Of a stretch of DNA of 64,000 bases, positions 9,656 through 19,791 are shown in pieces. This DNA comes from Afipia sp. GTDB lineage: Bacteria > Pseudomonadota > Alphaproteobacteria > Rhizobiales > Xanthobacteraceae. The notes under the pieces were generated by a model that made no database searches, was not told the origin of the DNA, and saw nothing but the letters and a program-made list of their open reading frames with translations. A program made the translations under genes and the position numbers. How positions within the stretch are numbered: the stretch's first letter is position 1; each line of letters starts with the position of its first letter. Location: contig JANINQ010000021.1 in assembly GCA_024508675.1 (NCBI GenBank), positions 744,001 through 808,000 on the forward strand, given 5' to 3'.

Positions 9656-10653
9656 GACCCGCGTCTCCGCTGCGAGAGCGACGACCAGAGCGAAGCGACG
9701 CCATGCCCGAGCCCGCGCGGCGCAAAGATAACAATCAGGATCAGCAGTAGACCGACCAGCGTCATCCAGTGGAACGGATTTGCTGCCGAGACGATGTGCT
9801 CGAATATCTGGAAGATCACCGCGCCTGCCAATGCCCCCCACAAGGTGCCTGCCCCACCGAGTACCAGCATCACAAGCACTTCGGCGGATCGCTCGAAACT
9901 GACGCTGTCGAGACCGACAACGCCGGTGTTGATCGCCATCAGCGCGCCGCCGATGCCTGCAACAATGCCCGACACACCGTACATGATCACAAGACGCGGA
10001 TAGGCCGATGCGCCGATCATCAGGGCGCGCAAGGAGTCATCCTTGATACCCCGGCACAACAGGCCGAAAGGCGAGCGGACGAAGCGCAACAGCAGCACCA
10101 TGACAATGGCGAGCGTCACCAGCGAGAAGACGTAGGACGTGCGACTATACATATCGAACGCGAACACGCCGAAGATCTTTCCCGGCGTGATGCCGGACAA
10201 ACCATCGCTGCCCCCTGTCCACGATGACAGCTTGTTCGCCAGCGAACTGACAAGCTGGCCGATGGCGATGGACAGCACGAGCTGCGGCAGGCCGTGAAAA
10301 CGCGTGATCAGCGCGCCGGAGATCAAGCCCATCACCGAGCCGGTGAAGGCGCCGATGGCGAGCAGCAGCAATGGATTGGTCACACCTGCGATGCAGGCAT
10401 TGCCGACCGCATAGGCGCTGACACCGAACAGCGCCGCTTGCCCCAGCGTCGCAACCCCGCAATAGCCGGTGACAAGATCGAGCGAGAGAACAAGAAACGT
10501 GATGCTGATAAGGCGCGTCAGAAACGCAAGGTCATCGGGAAACGCGAAGTAGCCGAACGCACCGACCAGCGCGATTGTCAAAAGGCCCAAAGCTTCCTGC
10601 CGGAGCGGAAAGCCCCGACGCGACACCTCGTATCTGATGGTCTGATCGGTCAT
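9652..10653 (-). CDS. Branched-chain amino acid-type ABC transporter permease (LivM-like)
   Basis: MTDQTIRYEVSRRGF...; LDLVTGYCGVATLGQAALFGVSAYAVG permease motif; start overlaps the LivH stop by 4 nt. Confidence 0.92.
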   Translation of the reverse strand: MTDQTIRYEVSRRGFPLRQEALGLLTIALVGAFGYFAFPDDLAFLTRLISITFLVLSLDLVTGYCGVATLGQAALFGVSAYAVGNACIAGVTNPLLLLAIGAFTGSVMGLISGALITRFHGLPQLVLSIAIGQLVSSLANKLSSWTGGSDGLSGITPGKIFGVFAFDMYSRTSYVFSLVTLAIVMVLLLRFVRSPFGLLCRGIKDDSLRALMIGASAYPRLVIMYGVSGIVAGIGGALMAINTGVVGLDSVSFERSAEVLVMLVLGGAGTLWGALAGAVIFQIFEHIVSAANPFHWMTLVGLLLILIVIFAPRGLGHGVASLWSSLSQRRRGS

Positions 10654-11519
10654 CCGTGCGCCCGCCCCAGAAGGCCGCGCGGGAACAGGAACACCGTCAG
10701 GATCACCGCAAGATAGAAGAAGAATTCGCCGAACTCTGGCGCCAGATATTTTCCGGTCGTATCCGCAAGACCGAGAAACAGCGATGCCGCCAGCGCGCCG
10801 GGAATCGAGCCTGCCCCGCCTACAGACACAACGACCAGAAACGTGACCATGTAGCGCAGCGCGTAGAACGGCTCGATGGGCAGCATTTCCGCGCCAAGCA
10901 CGCCGCCGAATGCGGCAAGCGCAACGGCGAGCGCGAAAGTAGCCGAATAAATCCATTGCGTGCGGATACCAAGCGACTCCGCCATGTCGCCGTTATCGAC
11001 AGCCGCGCGCATCCGTACACCAAACTCCGTCTTGTCGATCAGCAGCCACAGCGCCAGCGCCGTGATCAGACCGCACGCGATCACCAGCAACCGGTGTGTC
11101 GAGATCATGCGGAAGCCGAGATCGAACGGACCGCTCAGGACTGCCGGCAGAGGAATCGGCTTGGAGGTCGGACCGAGTGCAAAATTGGCCAAGCCGATAA
11201 TGACGAAGGTGATGCCGATGGTGAGCAGCAGCTGCGTCAGCGCATCCGAGTGGCGATAGATGCGGCGATACAGCAGCACTTCAAACGGAATGGAAATCAA
11301 AACCGTGCCCACCACCGCCAGCACGATGGCGATCGGATAGCTGACGCCGAGCGTCTTCAGCGCATAGGATGCAAGGTAACCGCCGATCATGGCAAATGCG
11401 CCATGGGCAAGGTTCACCACGCGCATAAGCCCCATCATGATCGACAGGCCGATGGAAATCGTGAACAGCACCATGCCGTAGGCAATCGCGTCCAGCAGGA
11501 TGCTCAGGGCGGTCAGCAT
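10650..11519 (-). CDS. Branched-chain amino acid-type ABC transporter permease (LivH-like)
   Basis: GLSIMMGLMRVVNLAHGAFAMIGGYLASYAL LivH motif. Confidence 0.92.
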   Translation of the reverse strand: MLTALSILLDAIAYGMVLFTISIGLSIMMGLMRVVNLAHGAFAMIGGYLASYALKTLGVSYPIAIVLAVVGTVLISIPFEVLLYRRIYRHSDALTQLLLTIGITFVIIGLANFALGPTSKPIPLPAVLSGPFDLGFRMISTHRLLVIACGLITALALWLLIDKTEFGVRMRAAVDNGDMAESLGIRTQWIYSATFALAVALAAFGGVLGAEMLPIEPFYALRYMVTFLVVVSVGGAGSIPGALAASLFLGLADTTGKYLAPEFGEFFFYLAVILTVFLFPRGLLGRAHG

Positions 11520-13150
11520 CAGTGAACCCCTGCCTCCACCATGGTGACCTGCCCCGTCGTCAGCGCGTCATGGCGGACAACGCCGCGCAGGACAGTCATC
11601 AGCACGTTTGTCTTGGCAAGATCGGTGACCGTGTCGAACGGATCGCGATCAACAGCGATAAAGTCCGCCGCCATACCGGGCGTGAGCGTGCCGCGCCAGT
11701 CCTCCTGTTTCATCGCAAACGCGCCGCCATGAATGTAACTGCCCAGTGCCTGACGGCGGGTCAGCGCTTCATCCGGGCCGATCCGCGAACCGAGCGATGC
11801 GCCGCGATCCACTGCATTGGCCATGCCGACCCACGGCGAGACGTGTCCGGTCGGCGCATCGGAACTACCGACCCAGGTCACGCCTGCATCGATCACCGAT
11901 CGTGCGGGATACATCCTGTCCGCTTCCGGCCCGAACGCACCAAGAATCGAACGGCGCATCCGCGCCAGAAAGCTCGGCTGGGTGACAACCAACGCTTCAA
12001 GCGCTTTCATCCGCGCAAGGCCGCCTTCCGGCGGCACAAAATAGTGCTCGATGCGGTGGCGTGGCTTTTGTCCGGGCAGCGCTTTCTCGGCTTTCTCGAA
12101 AGCAGAAATCACACGCGCGGATGCACGATCGCCCACGCAGTGAGTTGCCGTCTGCCAGCCACCGACATGTGCCTCGACAATCACACGCTCAAGGTCGTCT
12201 TCGTCGCGCATGAAGAATCCTGTCGAACCTGTGTCCGCGAACGGTTTGCTCACGGCGGCGGTGCGCGCGCCGACAATGCCGTCGGCAAAGAACTTCAGCG
12301 TCATCCCTTGCCAATCGGGATCGCGGCGTGGCGTGAGGCCGCGCGCGGCGGCCTCTTTCGGATCGAGCTGATACATGAACCCAAGACGGATCGGCGAGAA
12401 CGACGTATCCTGACGAAGCAAATTCCATACCGCGAATTCATCATCGAAGCCGCTGGTGAAACCGACAGCCGCCTCAACCGCCGCGGTCAGACCCATCCGG
12501 ATGCTGTCTTCGATGGCGGCGCGCAGGGATGCAGCCATCGTGGCCGGATCAATCGGAGGGATCGCGCGGAAGATCGCTTCCGCTGCACTTTCCTTGGCGC
12601 TGCCATCGAGCTTTCCCGATCCATCGCGTCCGAACGATCCGCTGGGCGGATCGGAAATCCCATCATCAATGCTCAACAATCTCAAAGCTGAACTGTTGAG
12701 AATCGCGGCGTGACCGCAAAAGCGGCGAATGATAACAGGATGGTTCGGCGCCACCGCATCGATTTCATCCCGCGTGGGATAGCGATGCTCGGCGAGATTG
12801 TTCTCGTCGAAACCCACCGCCCTGATCCATTGCGCAGGTGACGATCTGTGAGCAGCGCCCGAAATCCGATTGAGGACGTCGGCAATGCTGCAGACATCCG
12901 GACCGTTGAGGGAAATCTGCTGACGCTCATTGGCGATGGCAAACAGATGCACATGCGCGTCGGTCAACCCGGGAACAATCGTCGTCCCCTGCATGTCGAT
13001 GACATGATCTGCCTTCGGCGCATCGGCGTCGTCGCCGATCCAGTGAATGACGCCTTTCCGTGTCATCAGCGAACGGGCCGGACGAACATCATCCGCGGAC
13101 CGGTAGACCCGCGCATTGATGAATCGGATGGAGTCCGGGCTATGCCGCAT
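11519..13150 (-). CDS. Amidohydrolase family protein (YtcJ-like metal-dependent hydrolase)
   Basis: VPGLTDAHVHLFAIANERQQ, HRIEHYFVPP, PSDAPTGHVSPW-type amidohydrolase motifs; start taken at MRHSPDSIRF. Confidence 0.88.
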   Translation of the reverse strand: MRHSPDSIRFINARVYRSADDVRPARSLMTRKGVIHWIGDDADAPKADHVIDMQGTTIVPGLTDAHVHLFAIANERQQISLNGPDVCSIADVLNRISGAAHRSSPAQWIRAVGFDENNLAEHRYPTRDEIDAVAPNHPVIIRRFCGHAAILNSSALRLLSIDDGISDPPSGSFGRDGSGKLDGSAKESAAEAIFRAIPPIDPATMAASLRAAIEDSIRMGLTAAVEAAVGFTSGFDDEFAVWNLLRQDTSFSPIRLGFMYQLDPKEAAARGLTPRRDPDWQGMTLKFFADGIVGARTAAVSKPFADTGSTGFFMRDEDDLERVIVEAHVGGWQTATHCVGDRASARVISAFEKAEKALPGQKPRHRIEHYFVPPEGGLARMKALEALVVTQPSFLARMRRSILGAFGPEADRMYPARSVIDAGVTWVGSSDAPTGHVSPWVGMANAVDRGASLGSRIGPDEALTRRQALGSYIHGGAFAMKQEDWRGTLTPGMAADFIAVDRDPFDTVTDLAKTNVLMTVLRGVVRHDALTTGQVTMVEAGVH

Positions 13151-13223
13151 CGCTCTGTCGGTCCGGTATGACGCGATTGGCGCGAGCGGACCCGCGCCAA
13201 TCACGTCACTTCAGATAAGTGGC

Positions 13224-14396
13224 TTACTTGACCAGGGCCCAGTCAGGCTGCGCCTCGAAGGTCTGAAGCTCCTTGTTGATGAGCTTGCCGCCATCCTTCG
13301 CCACTTCGCGCAGATAAACATTCTGCGTGATGTGACGCGTCGCCGGATCGATCGAGACCGGGCCGCGCGGGCTGACCCACTTCATGCCCTTCACCGCCGC
13401 GACAGCCTTCTCCGGATCGCGCTGGCCCTTGGTGGCCTCGATCATCTTGTAGATCACGCGCGCGCCGTCATAGGCCGCGACCGACGTCATGGTGACGTTG
13501 TCGGCGCTGATGCCGACCTTGGCCAGCCGCTCAAGGAACGCCTTGTTTTCGGGCGACGCATGCGACACCGCATAGTGATAGGTCGAGAGAATACCGAGGC
13601 CGTTGTCACCGATGTTCGGAAGGTCAGGCTCGGTCACCACGTCGCCGGTCGAGATCAGCTTGACGCCGCCAGCCTTGAGGCCGTTGTCGATATAGCCCTT
13701 CACAAAACCAAGGGTCGGAGGCCCGGCCGGCAGGAAGGTGAAGATGGTATCGGCGCCCGAGCTCTTGATCCGCTGCATGATCGGGCTGAAATCGGTGGTC
13801 GCAATCGGCATGCGGATGGCTTCGACAATCGTGCCACCCTCGGCCTCGAACGTCTTCTTGAACGCCGCTTCGGCGTCGATGCCGGGGCCGTAGTCGGTCA
13901 CTGCGATGGCGACCTTCTTCGCCCCCTTTGCCTTGGCGACCTTGGCGGCGGGAACAGTGTTCTGCCACATCGTGAACGAGGTGCGGACGATGTACGGGCT
14001 CTTCTCGACAATGGCCGAGGTCGCTGCGTTGAACACGATCATCGGCGTCTTGGCTTCTTCAAGCAAAGGCGCCACAGCCATCGCGTCCGGCGTGAAATAG
14101 AGGCCGGCGATATACTGCACCTTGTCCTTGACGATCAGCTCCTGCGCCAGCGCCTTGGACTTCGCCGGATTTGGCGACTCTTCGTCGCGATAGATGAATT
14201 CGACATCGTGGCCGGCAACCTTGTTGCCGTTCTCGGCAACCCAGGCCTCAATGCCCGCCTTGAAATTCTGACCGAACAGCGCGTACGGCCCGGACATGGT
14301 GCCGATCACGCCGACCTTGATGGTGTCGGCCTGCGCGGCGCCAGACATCAATCCGGCGACGGACAGCGCGCATGCGTATTTGAGTGCCTTGTTCAT
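13224..14396 (-). CDS. ABC transporter substrate-binding protein (LivK/Leu-Ile-Val-binding type)
   Basis: Signal peptide MNKALKYACALSVAGLMSGAAQA then DTIKVGVIGTMSGPYALFGQNFKAGIEAWVAENGNKVAGHDVEFIYRDEE. Confidence 0.93.
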   Translation of the reverse strand: MNKALKYACALSVAGLMSGAAQADTIKVGVIGTMSGPYALFGQNFKAGIEAWVAENGNKVAGHDVEFIYRDEESPNPAKSKALAQELIVKDKVQYIAGLYFTPDAMAVAPLLEEAKTPMIVFNAATSAIVEKSPYIVRTSFTMWQNTVPAAKVAKAKGAKKVAIAVTDYGPGIDAEAAFKKTFEAEGGTIVEAIRMPIATTDFSPIMQRIKSSGADTIFTFLPAGPPTLGFVKGYIDNGLKAGGVKLISTGDVVTEPDLPNIGDNGLGILSTYHYAVSHASPENKAFLERLAKVGISADNVTMTSVAAYDGARVIYKMIEATKGQRDPEKAVAAVKGMKWVSPRGPVSIDPATRHITQNVYLREVAKDGGKLINKELQTFEAQPDWALVK

Positions 14397-14452
14397 TTTG
14401 GTCCCCTGCTCCAGCTTGTTTTGCTTATCGTTATATCACGCACCACGTATCG

Positions 14453-15910
14453 TCAGAACATCTCGAAGTACTCGCGCTGCTCCCATTCGGTGACTTCGGC
14501 CTGAAAGCGCTCGATTTCGGCGTTCTTGATGTGCACGTAGTAATCCACCAGTTCGGCGCCCATTGCATTGCGGAAGAATGGATCGTCGTGCAGCGCAAAA
14601 ACCGCTTCGCGCAGCGACTTCGGCAACAGGCTCGCCTTGGTCTCATAAGGTGTATCGGCTGACGGGCCGGGGTCAATGGCACGGTCCACACCGTCCAGTC
14701 CGGACAGGATTTGCGACGACATATAGAGATAGGGATTGGCGGCGGGCTCGCCGACGCGGTTCTCGAACCGTGTCGCGGGGTCCTTCGGACCACCGAGCAC
14801 GCGGATCATGACGCCCCGATTGTCCCGGCCCCAGATCGCGCGATCCGGCGCCAGCGAATAGGACCGGTAGCGCTTGTAACCATTGATGGTCGGCGTAGTG
14901 AACACGGTCGCCGCACGGGCATGGTCCAGCAAGCCGCCGAGATAGCCCTTGCCGAACGCGGAAAGGAATTCGCCGTCACTTTCAGACATAAAGGCGTTGC
15001 GGCCATCGGCCTTCGACACCAGCGACTGATGCAGATGCCAGCCCGACGACACCACGTTGGGGATACGCGGGCGGCACATGAAGGTCGCGTGATAGCCATG
15101 ACGATGGCATATCTGCTTCACGGCGCTGCGGAACAGCACCATGGTGTCGGCGGGATCAAGTCCGATCGCAGGGGCAAACGTAAACTCGCACTGGCTCGGC
15201 CCGAACTCGACTTCGATGGAGCGCAGCGGCAGGCCGAGCGCGACCACATCGCGCCGGATCAGCTCAAGCACCGGCTCCATCTGATCGTAGCGCTGTTCGG
15301 TCAGATACTGATAGCCGTGTGACAGCAGGCTGACATCCGGCGGCTCGCCCGGCTGGCCCGCATGCGCCGGCTGCATCTTCGGGTCGTTGACCTTGAAGAC
15401 ATGAAACTCGACTTCAAGGCCCGCCTTGAAATCATACCCGCGCGCGGAGAGTTTGCTGAGGACGGACTTGTAAAGACCGCGCGTCGCGAACGGCACCGGC
15501 CGGCCGTCAGCGAAATGAACGTCGCAGAGAACCCAGCCCGTAGTCGGCGCCCAAGGCAACACTCGAAAAGTCGTCGGATCGGGAATCATCAGGACGTCGG
15601 CTGCGCCCTGCATTTCCGTCATCCCGAAACCGCCGCCCGCAGTGAACACCGGAAACACCGTGCGATGCGAGGTGTCCTTCGCCAGCATTGTGGTGGTGAT
15701 GGTGCAGCCATATTCGAGAATGCGCAGCGCTTCATCGGCAACCAGCGTCTTGCCGCGCAGAATGCCGTGCTGGTCAGGAAACGAGAAACGGATCGTATCG
15801 AGCCCCTTCTCTTGGGCGATACGGCGCAGCCGGACCGCCGCCTCGTTCTGCTCCTCCGACCAAAGGCGATGTCGCGCGACAAAACTCAACGCACTTGCTT
15901 TCCCTGACAT
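14453..15910 (-). CDS. Glutamine synthetase family protein (gamma-glutamylamide/anilide synthetase-like)
   Basis: GS catalytic-domain motifs EVEFHVF, SGWHLHQSLV, ATRFENRVGEPAANPYLYMS; operonic with a Rieske oxygenase rather than nitrogen-assimilation genes. Confidence 0.88.
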   Translation of the reverse strand: MSGKASALSFVARHRLWSEEQNEAAVRLRRIAQEKGLDTIRFSFPDQHGILRGKTLVADEALRILEYGCTITTTMLAKDTSHRTVFPVFTAGGGFGMTEMQGAADVLMIPDPTTFRVLPWAPTTGWVLCDVHFADGRPVPFATRGLYKSVLSKLSARGYDFKAGLEVEFHVFKVNDPKMQPAHAGQPGEPPDVSLLSHGYQYLTEQRYDQMEPVLELIRRDVVALGLPLRSIEVEFGPSQCEFTFAPAIGLDPADTMVLFRSAVKQICHRHGYHATFMCRPRIPNVVSSGWHLHQSLVSKADGRNAFMSESDGEFLSAFGKGYLGGLLDHARAATVFTTPTINGYKRYRSYSLAPDRAIWGRDNRGVMIRVLGGPKDPATRFENRVGEPAANPYLYMSSQILSGLDGVDRAIDPGPSADTPYETKASLLPKSLREAVFALHDDPFFRNAMGAELVDYYVHIKNAEIERFQAEVTEWEQREYFEMF

Positions 15911-15925
15911 GGGCCTGACCGCACC

Positions 15926-17284
15926 TTATTCAGCTGCAGTGAGATGCGGCACCTTCTCCGCAATCTCCGCAGGCACCGGCGCAGCCCACGGCGCGCCACG
16001 ACGCCGCTTCACATCGACTTCCATCCAGTAGATTTCCCAGCCGCGCGTCGGCCCGATACCGTCCATCGTGGCCGGCCCCTGAATGGCGCGTGCATGCGCT
16101 TCATCGAGAAATAGCAGCGGCTTGGTGCCTCCGGCGGCCTTCTCGATTTCCTGACGCAGCAGGCGGCGATACTGCACGATGGCCTTATCGGACTGGCCGA
16201 GATGTTCGCGGGTGCGATCCTGAATCGCGCCCATGGATTCCACGGCCCACTGGTCATGCACATTGATGTCGAGGCCCATGCCCGTATAGGTCTCGGTGGC
16301 CTGCTCGTGCGGATCAAAACCGTAATCGTTGGTCTTGTTCTTGCGCGAGACATAATCCGGCAGCTCGTACAGTTCGAGACGCTGCTCGCGCATCTTCTTC
16401 TTGTCCACCGGCGTCGAATAGCTGGTGAAAATCGCATACCAATAGCAGTGCGTGTCATCCACCGGCACATGCCACTGCGTGATGGTCATTTCCTGGCTCA
16501 TCGGAATGACGAAGCCGTGTGGAAAGAGCTGATTGGTGACGCGCACATGGGTGCGCTCGTCGTCGATCTGGCGCAGCGCCACCAAACGCAGCCCGTACTC
16601 GGTCTTCTCGACATTGATGATCGGGCGGTCGTATTCGCGCAGGATCTTGGTCATCGGCAGGTCGGTGCCCGCAGACGCGCCGCGGAACTGCTTGCCGTAG
16701 GATTTTTCCAGATCCTCGTCCTCGAAGAAGCGATGCAGGAACGACGCATGCGCCGGATCGATGCCGACCTCCAGCGCCTGCAGCCAGTTGCATTCGATCA
16801 GACCCTTGAACGCGAACGTATAGGCATCCGGCGCAACGAAGCAGTCGATCTCCGGAAACGCCGGTGGCTCGCCTTCACCGAGATAGGCCCACAGGATGCC
16901 GCCCTTCTCCACGACGGGATAGGCGCGCTGCTTGATATTCTTGCAGAGCACCGAGCCGACCGGCTCCGCCGGTGTCTCAAGGCAGTTTCCCTGCACATCG
17001 AACAGCCAGCCGTGAAATGCGCACCGCAGTCCACCATTTTCCAGACGACCGAAAGCGAGGTCGGCGCCGCGATGCGGGCAATCGCGGTCCATGAGCCCGT
17101 AACGGCCCTGCTCGTCGCGAAACAGGACAAAATTTTCGCCAAGTAGCCTCACCGCCCGAACAGGACGCGGGCCTTCGAGCTCATCGACCAGCGCCGCGGG
17201 CTGCCAATACATCCGCATCAGCTTGCCGGCAGGATCGTTGCGCCCGGTGCGGGTGATCAGATCGTTCTGCTCTTGGCTCATCAT
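15926..17284 (-). CDS. Rieske [2Fe-2S] aromatic ring-hydroxylating oxygenase, alpha subunit (phthalate-dioxygenase-like)
   Basis: Rieske motif CPHRGADLAFGRLENGGLRCAFHGW; mononuclear Fe site region GIDPAHASFLHRFFEDED. Confidence 0.93.
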   Translation of the reverse strand: MMSQEQNDLITRTGRNDPAGKLMRMYWQPAALVDELEGPRPVRAVRLLGENFVLFRDEQGRYGLMDRDCPHRGADLAFGRLENGGLRCAFHGWLFDVQGNCLETPAEPVGSVLCKNIKQRAYPVVEKGGILWAYLGEGEPPAFPEIDCFVAPDAYTFAFKGLIECNWLQALEVGIDPAHASFLHRFFEDEDLEKSYGKQFRGASAGTDLPMTKILREYDRPIINVEKTEYGLRLVALRQIDDERTHVRVTNQLFPHGFVIPMSQEMTITQWHVPVDDTHCYWYAIFTSYSTPVDKKKMREQRLELYELPDYVSRKNKTNDYGFDPHEQATETYTGMGLDINVHDQWAVESMGAIQDRTREHLGQSDKAIVQYRRLLRQEIEKAAGGTKPLLFLDEAHARAIQGPATMDGIGPTRGWEIYWMEVDVKRRRGAPWAAPVPAEIAEKVPHLTAAE

Positions 17285-17478
17285 GGCTGTGTCGTCCTTC
17301 CGCTCCCGAGAGGATTATTGCCGAACGCCGATGAAGCGCATCATCGAACATCCGGTTCGCCGACATGCTTCGGCGATTGAAAACCTTTCCACTGCATCGC
17401 GCGAGGCCCGCAGACACAAATCCGCCGGCCGTCGTGATGTCTTTCGTCGCACAACCTGTGTTTTCCGTTGATTTGGAT

Positions 17479-17495
17479 TGTTCGATCAACGAACA
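17479..17495. promoter_or_regulatory. Inverted repeat TGTTCG-atcaa-CGAACA, candidate IclR-type operator in the divergent intergenic region
   Basis: Perfect 6-bp arms; related GTTCGAT half-sites at 17633-17639 and 17652-17658. Confidence 0.45.
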
Positions 17496-17692
17496 TATGT
17501 ACGATAATAATTAGACTGACTCCAAACTGGGAGCCATACAAGCGCATTCTGATAGCTTTCCGTGCCTACTTATGCTGCACGCGCGAAGTTTGATCCCCGA
17601 GCGAGCTTCGCCTGTTGGCGGAGGATTGAATCGTTCGATCACCGCCCGTATGTTCGATAAATGACATTCCTTCTGTCTCAGGCGCGAGATGC

Positions 17693-18940
17693 GTGGTCAT
17701 GAGCGGCCTTGTCGTCATTGGCGCATCCTATGCCGGCGTTCAGGCTGCGCTGACTGCGCGCGAATCCGGATATGCCGGACGCATCACCCTGATTGCCGAC
17801 GAACACCTGCTGCCCTATCAGCGACCGCCGCTGTCCAAGGATTTCCTGCTCGACAAAGTCACGCAGGACGGTCTGGTTCTTCGCGATGAAGCCTTCTTCA
17901 AACTGAAGCAGATCGATCTGATGCTCGAGACGCGTGTCCATGCCATTGACCGGCACGCACGCCGGCTGTCGATCAACGGCAACAACACCACGCTCGGCTT
18001 CGACAAGCTGTTTATTGGCACCGGCTCTCACGCGCGGCACCTGACCGTTCCGGGAGCCAAGCTCGATGGCGTTTGCTATCTGCGGTCGATCCGCGATGCG
18101 CTGGACCTCAAGCAGAGGCTGCAAGGCGCGGCCGAAATTGTTGTCATCGGCGGCGGTTTCATTGGCCTTGAGGTTGCAGCATCCGCCAGCAAGCTTGGGA
18201 AGAAGGTGACGCTGATCGAAAGCGCATCACGCCTGCTCGAGCGCGCAGTGTCGCCCTTTGTCTCGCAATACCTGCTCGATCTGCATACGCGCCACGGCGT
18301 CGATATCAGGCTCAATCAATCGATTGCCTCGATTGGCGGCGAGAACGGCAAGGCCTCGTTTGTGACGACAACAGACGGCACCCGCCTTACCGCAGACCTG
18401 ATTCTTGTCGGAATCGGCGGTGTGCCCAGCGACCAGCTCGCGCGCGATGCGCAACTGGCCTGCACCAACGGGATCGTGGTGGACGATCACGGCATCACCA
18501 GCGATCCGGACATCTATGCCGCCGGGGACTGCGCCAATCACTACAACGCGCATGCAGGCGACTGGGTGCGTCTGGAATCCGTCCAGAACGCACAGGATCA
18601 GGCGAAGGCCGCCGGACTGGCCATTGCGGGTAAGACAGGACCTTACGACAGCGTGCCTCGCTTCTGGTCCGACCAGTACGACGCCAAGTTGCAGACCGTC
18701 GGCATCTCGCGCAACTTCAACAGGCATGCGGTGCGCGGCTCGCGGGAAAGCGGGCAGTTCTCGGTCTTCTATTACAGACAGGACAAACTCTGCGCGGTGG
18801 ACAGCATCAACCGGGCGGGCGACCAGATGGCGGCGCGCCGCCTGATCGGGGGCGGCATGTCGCCGACGCCGGAGCAAGCCGCCGACCTCTCGTTTGATTT
18901 CAAATCGCTTTTGACACCGGTCAAAGCCGCGAGCGACTGA
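17693..18940 (+). CDS. FAD/NAD(P)-dependent ferredoxin reductase (ring-hydroxylating oxygenase reductase type)
   Basis: GLVVIGASYAGVQAALTARESGYAGRITLIADE, YQRPPLSKDFL, VVIGGGFIGLEVAASASKLGKKVTLIE, IYAAGDCA. Confidence 0.93.
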   Translation: MVMSGLVVIGASYAGVQAALTARESGYAGRITLIADEHLLPYQRPPLSKDFLLDKVTQDGLVLRDEAFFKLKQIDLMLETRVHAIDRHARRLSINGNNTTLGFDKLFIGTGSHARHLTVPGAKLDGVCYLRSIRDALDLKQRLQGAAEIVVIGGGFIGLEVAASASKLGKKVTLIESASRLLERAVSPFVSQYLLDLHTRHGVDIRLNQSIASIGGENGKASFVTTTDGTRLTADLILVGIGGVPSDQLARDAQLACTNGIVVDDHGITSDPDIYAAGDCANHYNAHAGDWVRLESVQNAQDQAKAAGLAIAGKTGPYDSVPRFWSDQYDAKLQTVGISRNFNRHAVRGSRESGQFSVFYYRQDKLCAVDSINRAGDQMAARRLIGGGMSPTPEQAADLSFDFKSLLTPVKAASD

Positions 18941-18993
18941 TCGGACAAACTCCGGCCCCGGAAACATCAACCCGAAGGAATGGCCCGGTCGGC

Positions 18994-19791
18994 ATGCCCC
19001 GTGTGAACCGCACTGCAGAGGAAGAAGAAGCCCGACGCGAGAACGGCGAATTCATCGAAAGTCTCGACCGAGGGCTTCGCGTGCTGCAATCGTTCGGCAC
19101 CGAACATCGGCCCATGACCTTGAGCGACATCGCCAAGGCCTCGAACCTGTCGCGGGCGACCGCGCGCCGTATCCTGCTGACGCTTCAGAGGGCAGGCTTC
19201 GTCGCAGGCGATGAGCGGCTGTTCTCGCTGACGCCGCGGGTGCTGGCGCTGGCCTCGGCCTATCTGTCGTCGAACCAGATCGTCGCCGTGATGCAGCCGC
19301 TGATGGATGAAATCTCGACCAGGGCAAGGGAAGTCTGCTCGCTCGCCATTCTCGATGGAGAGGAAGCTGTTTTCATTGCGAGGGCAAGTCCGGCACGGGT
19401 ATTTTCCGCAGGCATCGACATTGGATACCGGCTACCCGCCTACTGCACCTCGGTGGGCCGCGTGCTGCTCGGCCGTCTCTCCAATGATGATCTGACGTCG
19501 GCTATCGCCGCGATGGCGGTCACCGCGCAGACACCGGAAACCGTGACGGACAAATCCATCGTCGCCGCGACAATCATCGCCGACAGAAACAAGGGCTACT
19601 CGCTGGTGGACCGCGAAGCCGAACCGGGCTTCCGCTCCATTTCGGTGCCCATCCGCCGTTATGACGGCGCGGTGGTGGCGGCGGCGAATATTGGCGCGCA
19701 CGTGGATCGCATCACCACCGGCGAGATGATCGATCGCTTTCTGCCCCTGCTGAAGGACATGGCAACCACGGCAAAGCCGCTGCTCGTCTAG
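18994..19791 (+). CDS. IclR-family transcriptional regulator (PcaR/PobR-like)
   Basis: FIESLDRGLRVLQSFG...TLSDIAKASNLSRATARRILLTLQRAGFV, C-terminal IclR effector domain. Confidence 0.92.
   Translation: MPRVNRTAEEEEARRENGEFIESLDRGLRVLQSFGTEHRPMTLSDIAKASNLSRATARRILLTLQRAGFVAGDERLFSLTPRVLALASAYLSSNQIVAVMQPLMDEISTRAREVCSLAILDGEEAVFIARASPARVFSAGIDIGYRLPAYCTSVGRVLLGRLSNDDLTSAIAAMAVTAQTPETVTDKSIVAATIIADRNKGYSLVDREAEPGFRSISVPIRRYDGAVVAAANIGAHVDRITTGEMIDRFLPLLKDMATTAKPLLV

Noticed and set aside
13116-14504. 462-aa plus-strand ORF
   Set aside because: Antisense to the LivK-type substrate-binding protein; no recognisable domain.
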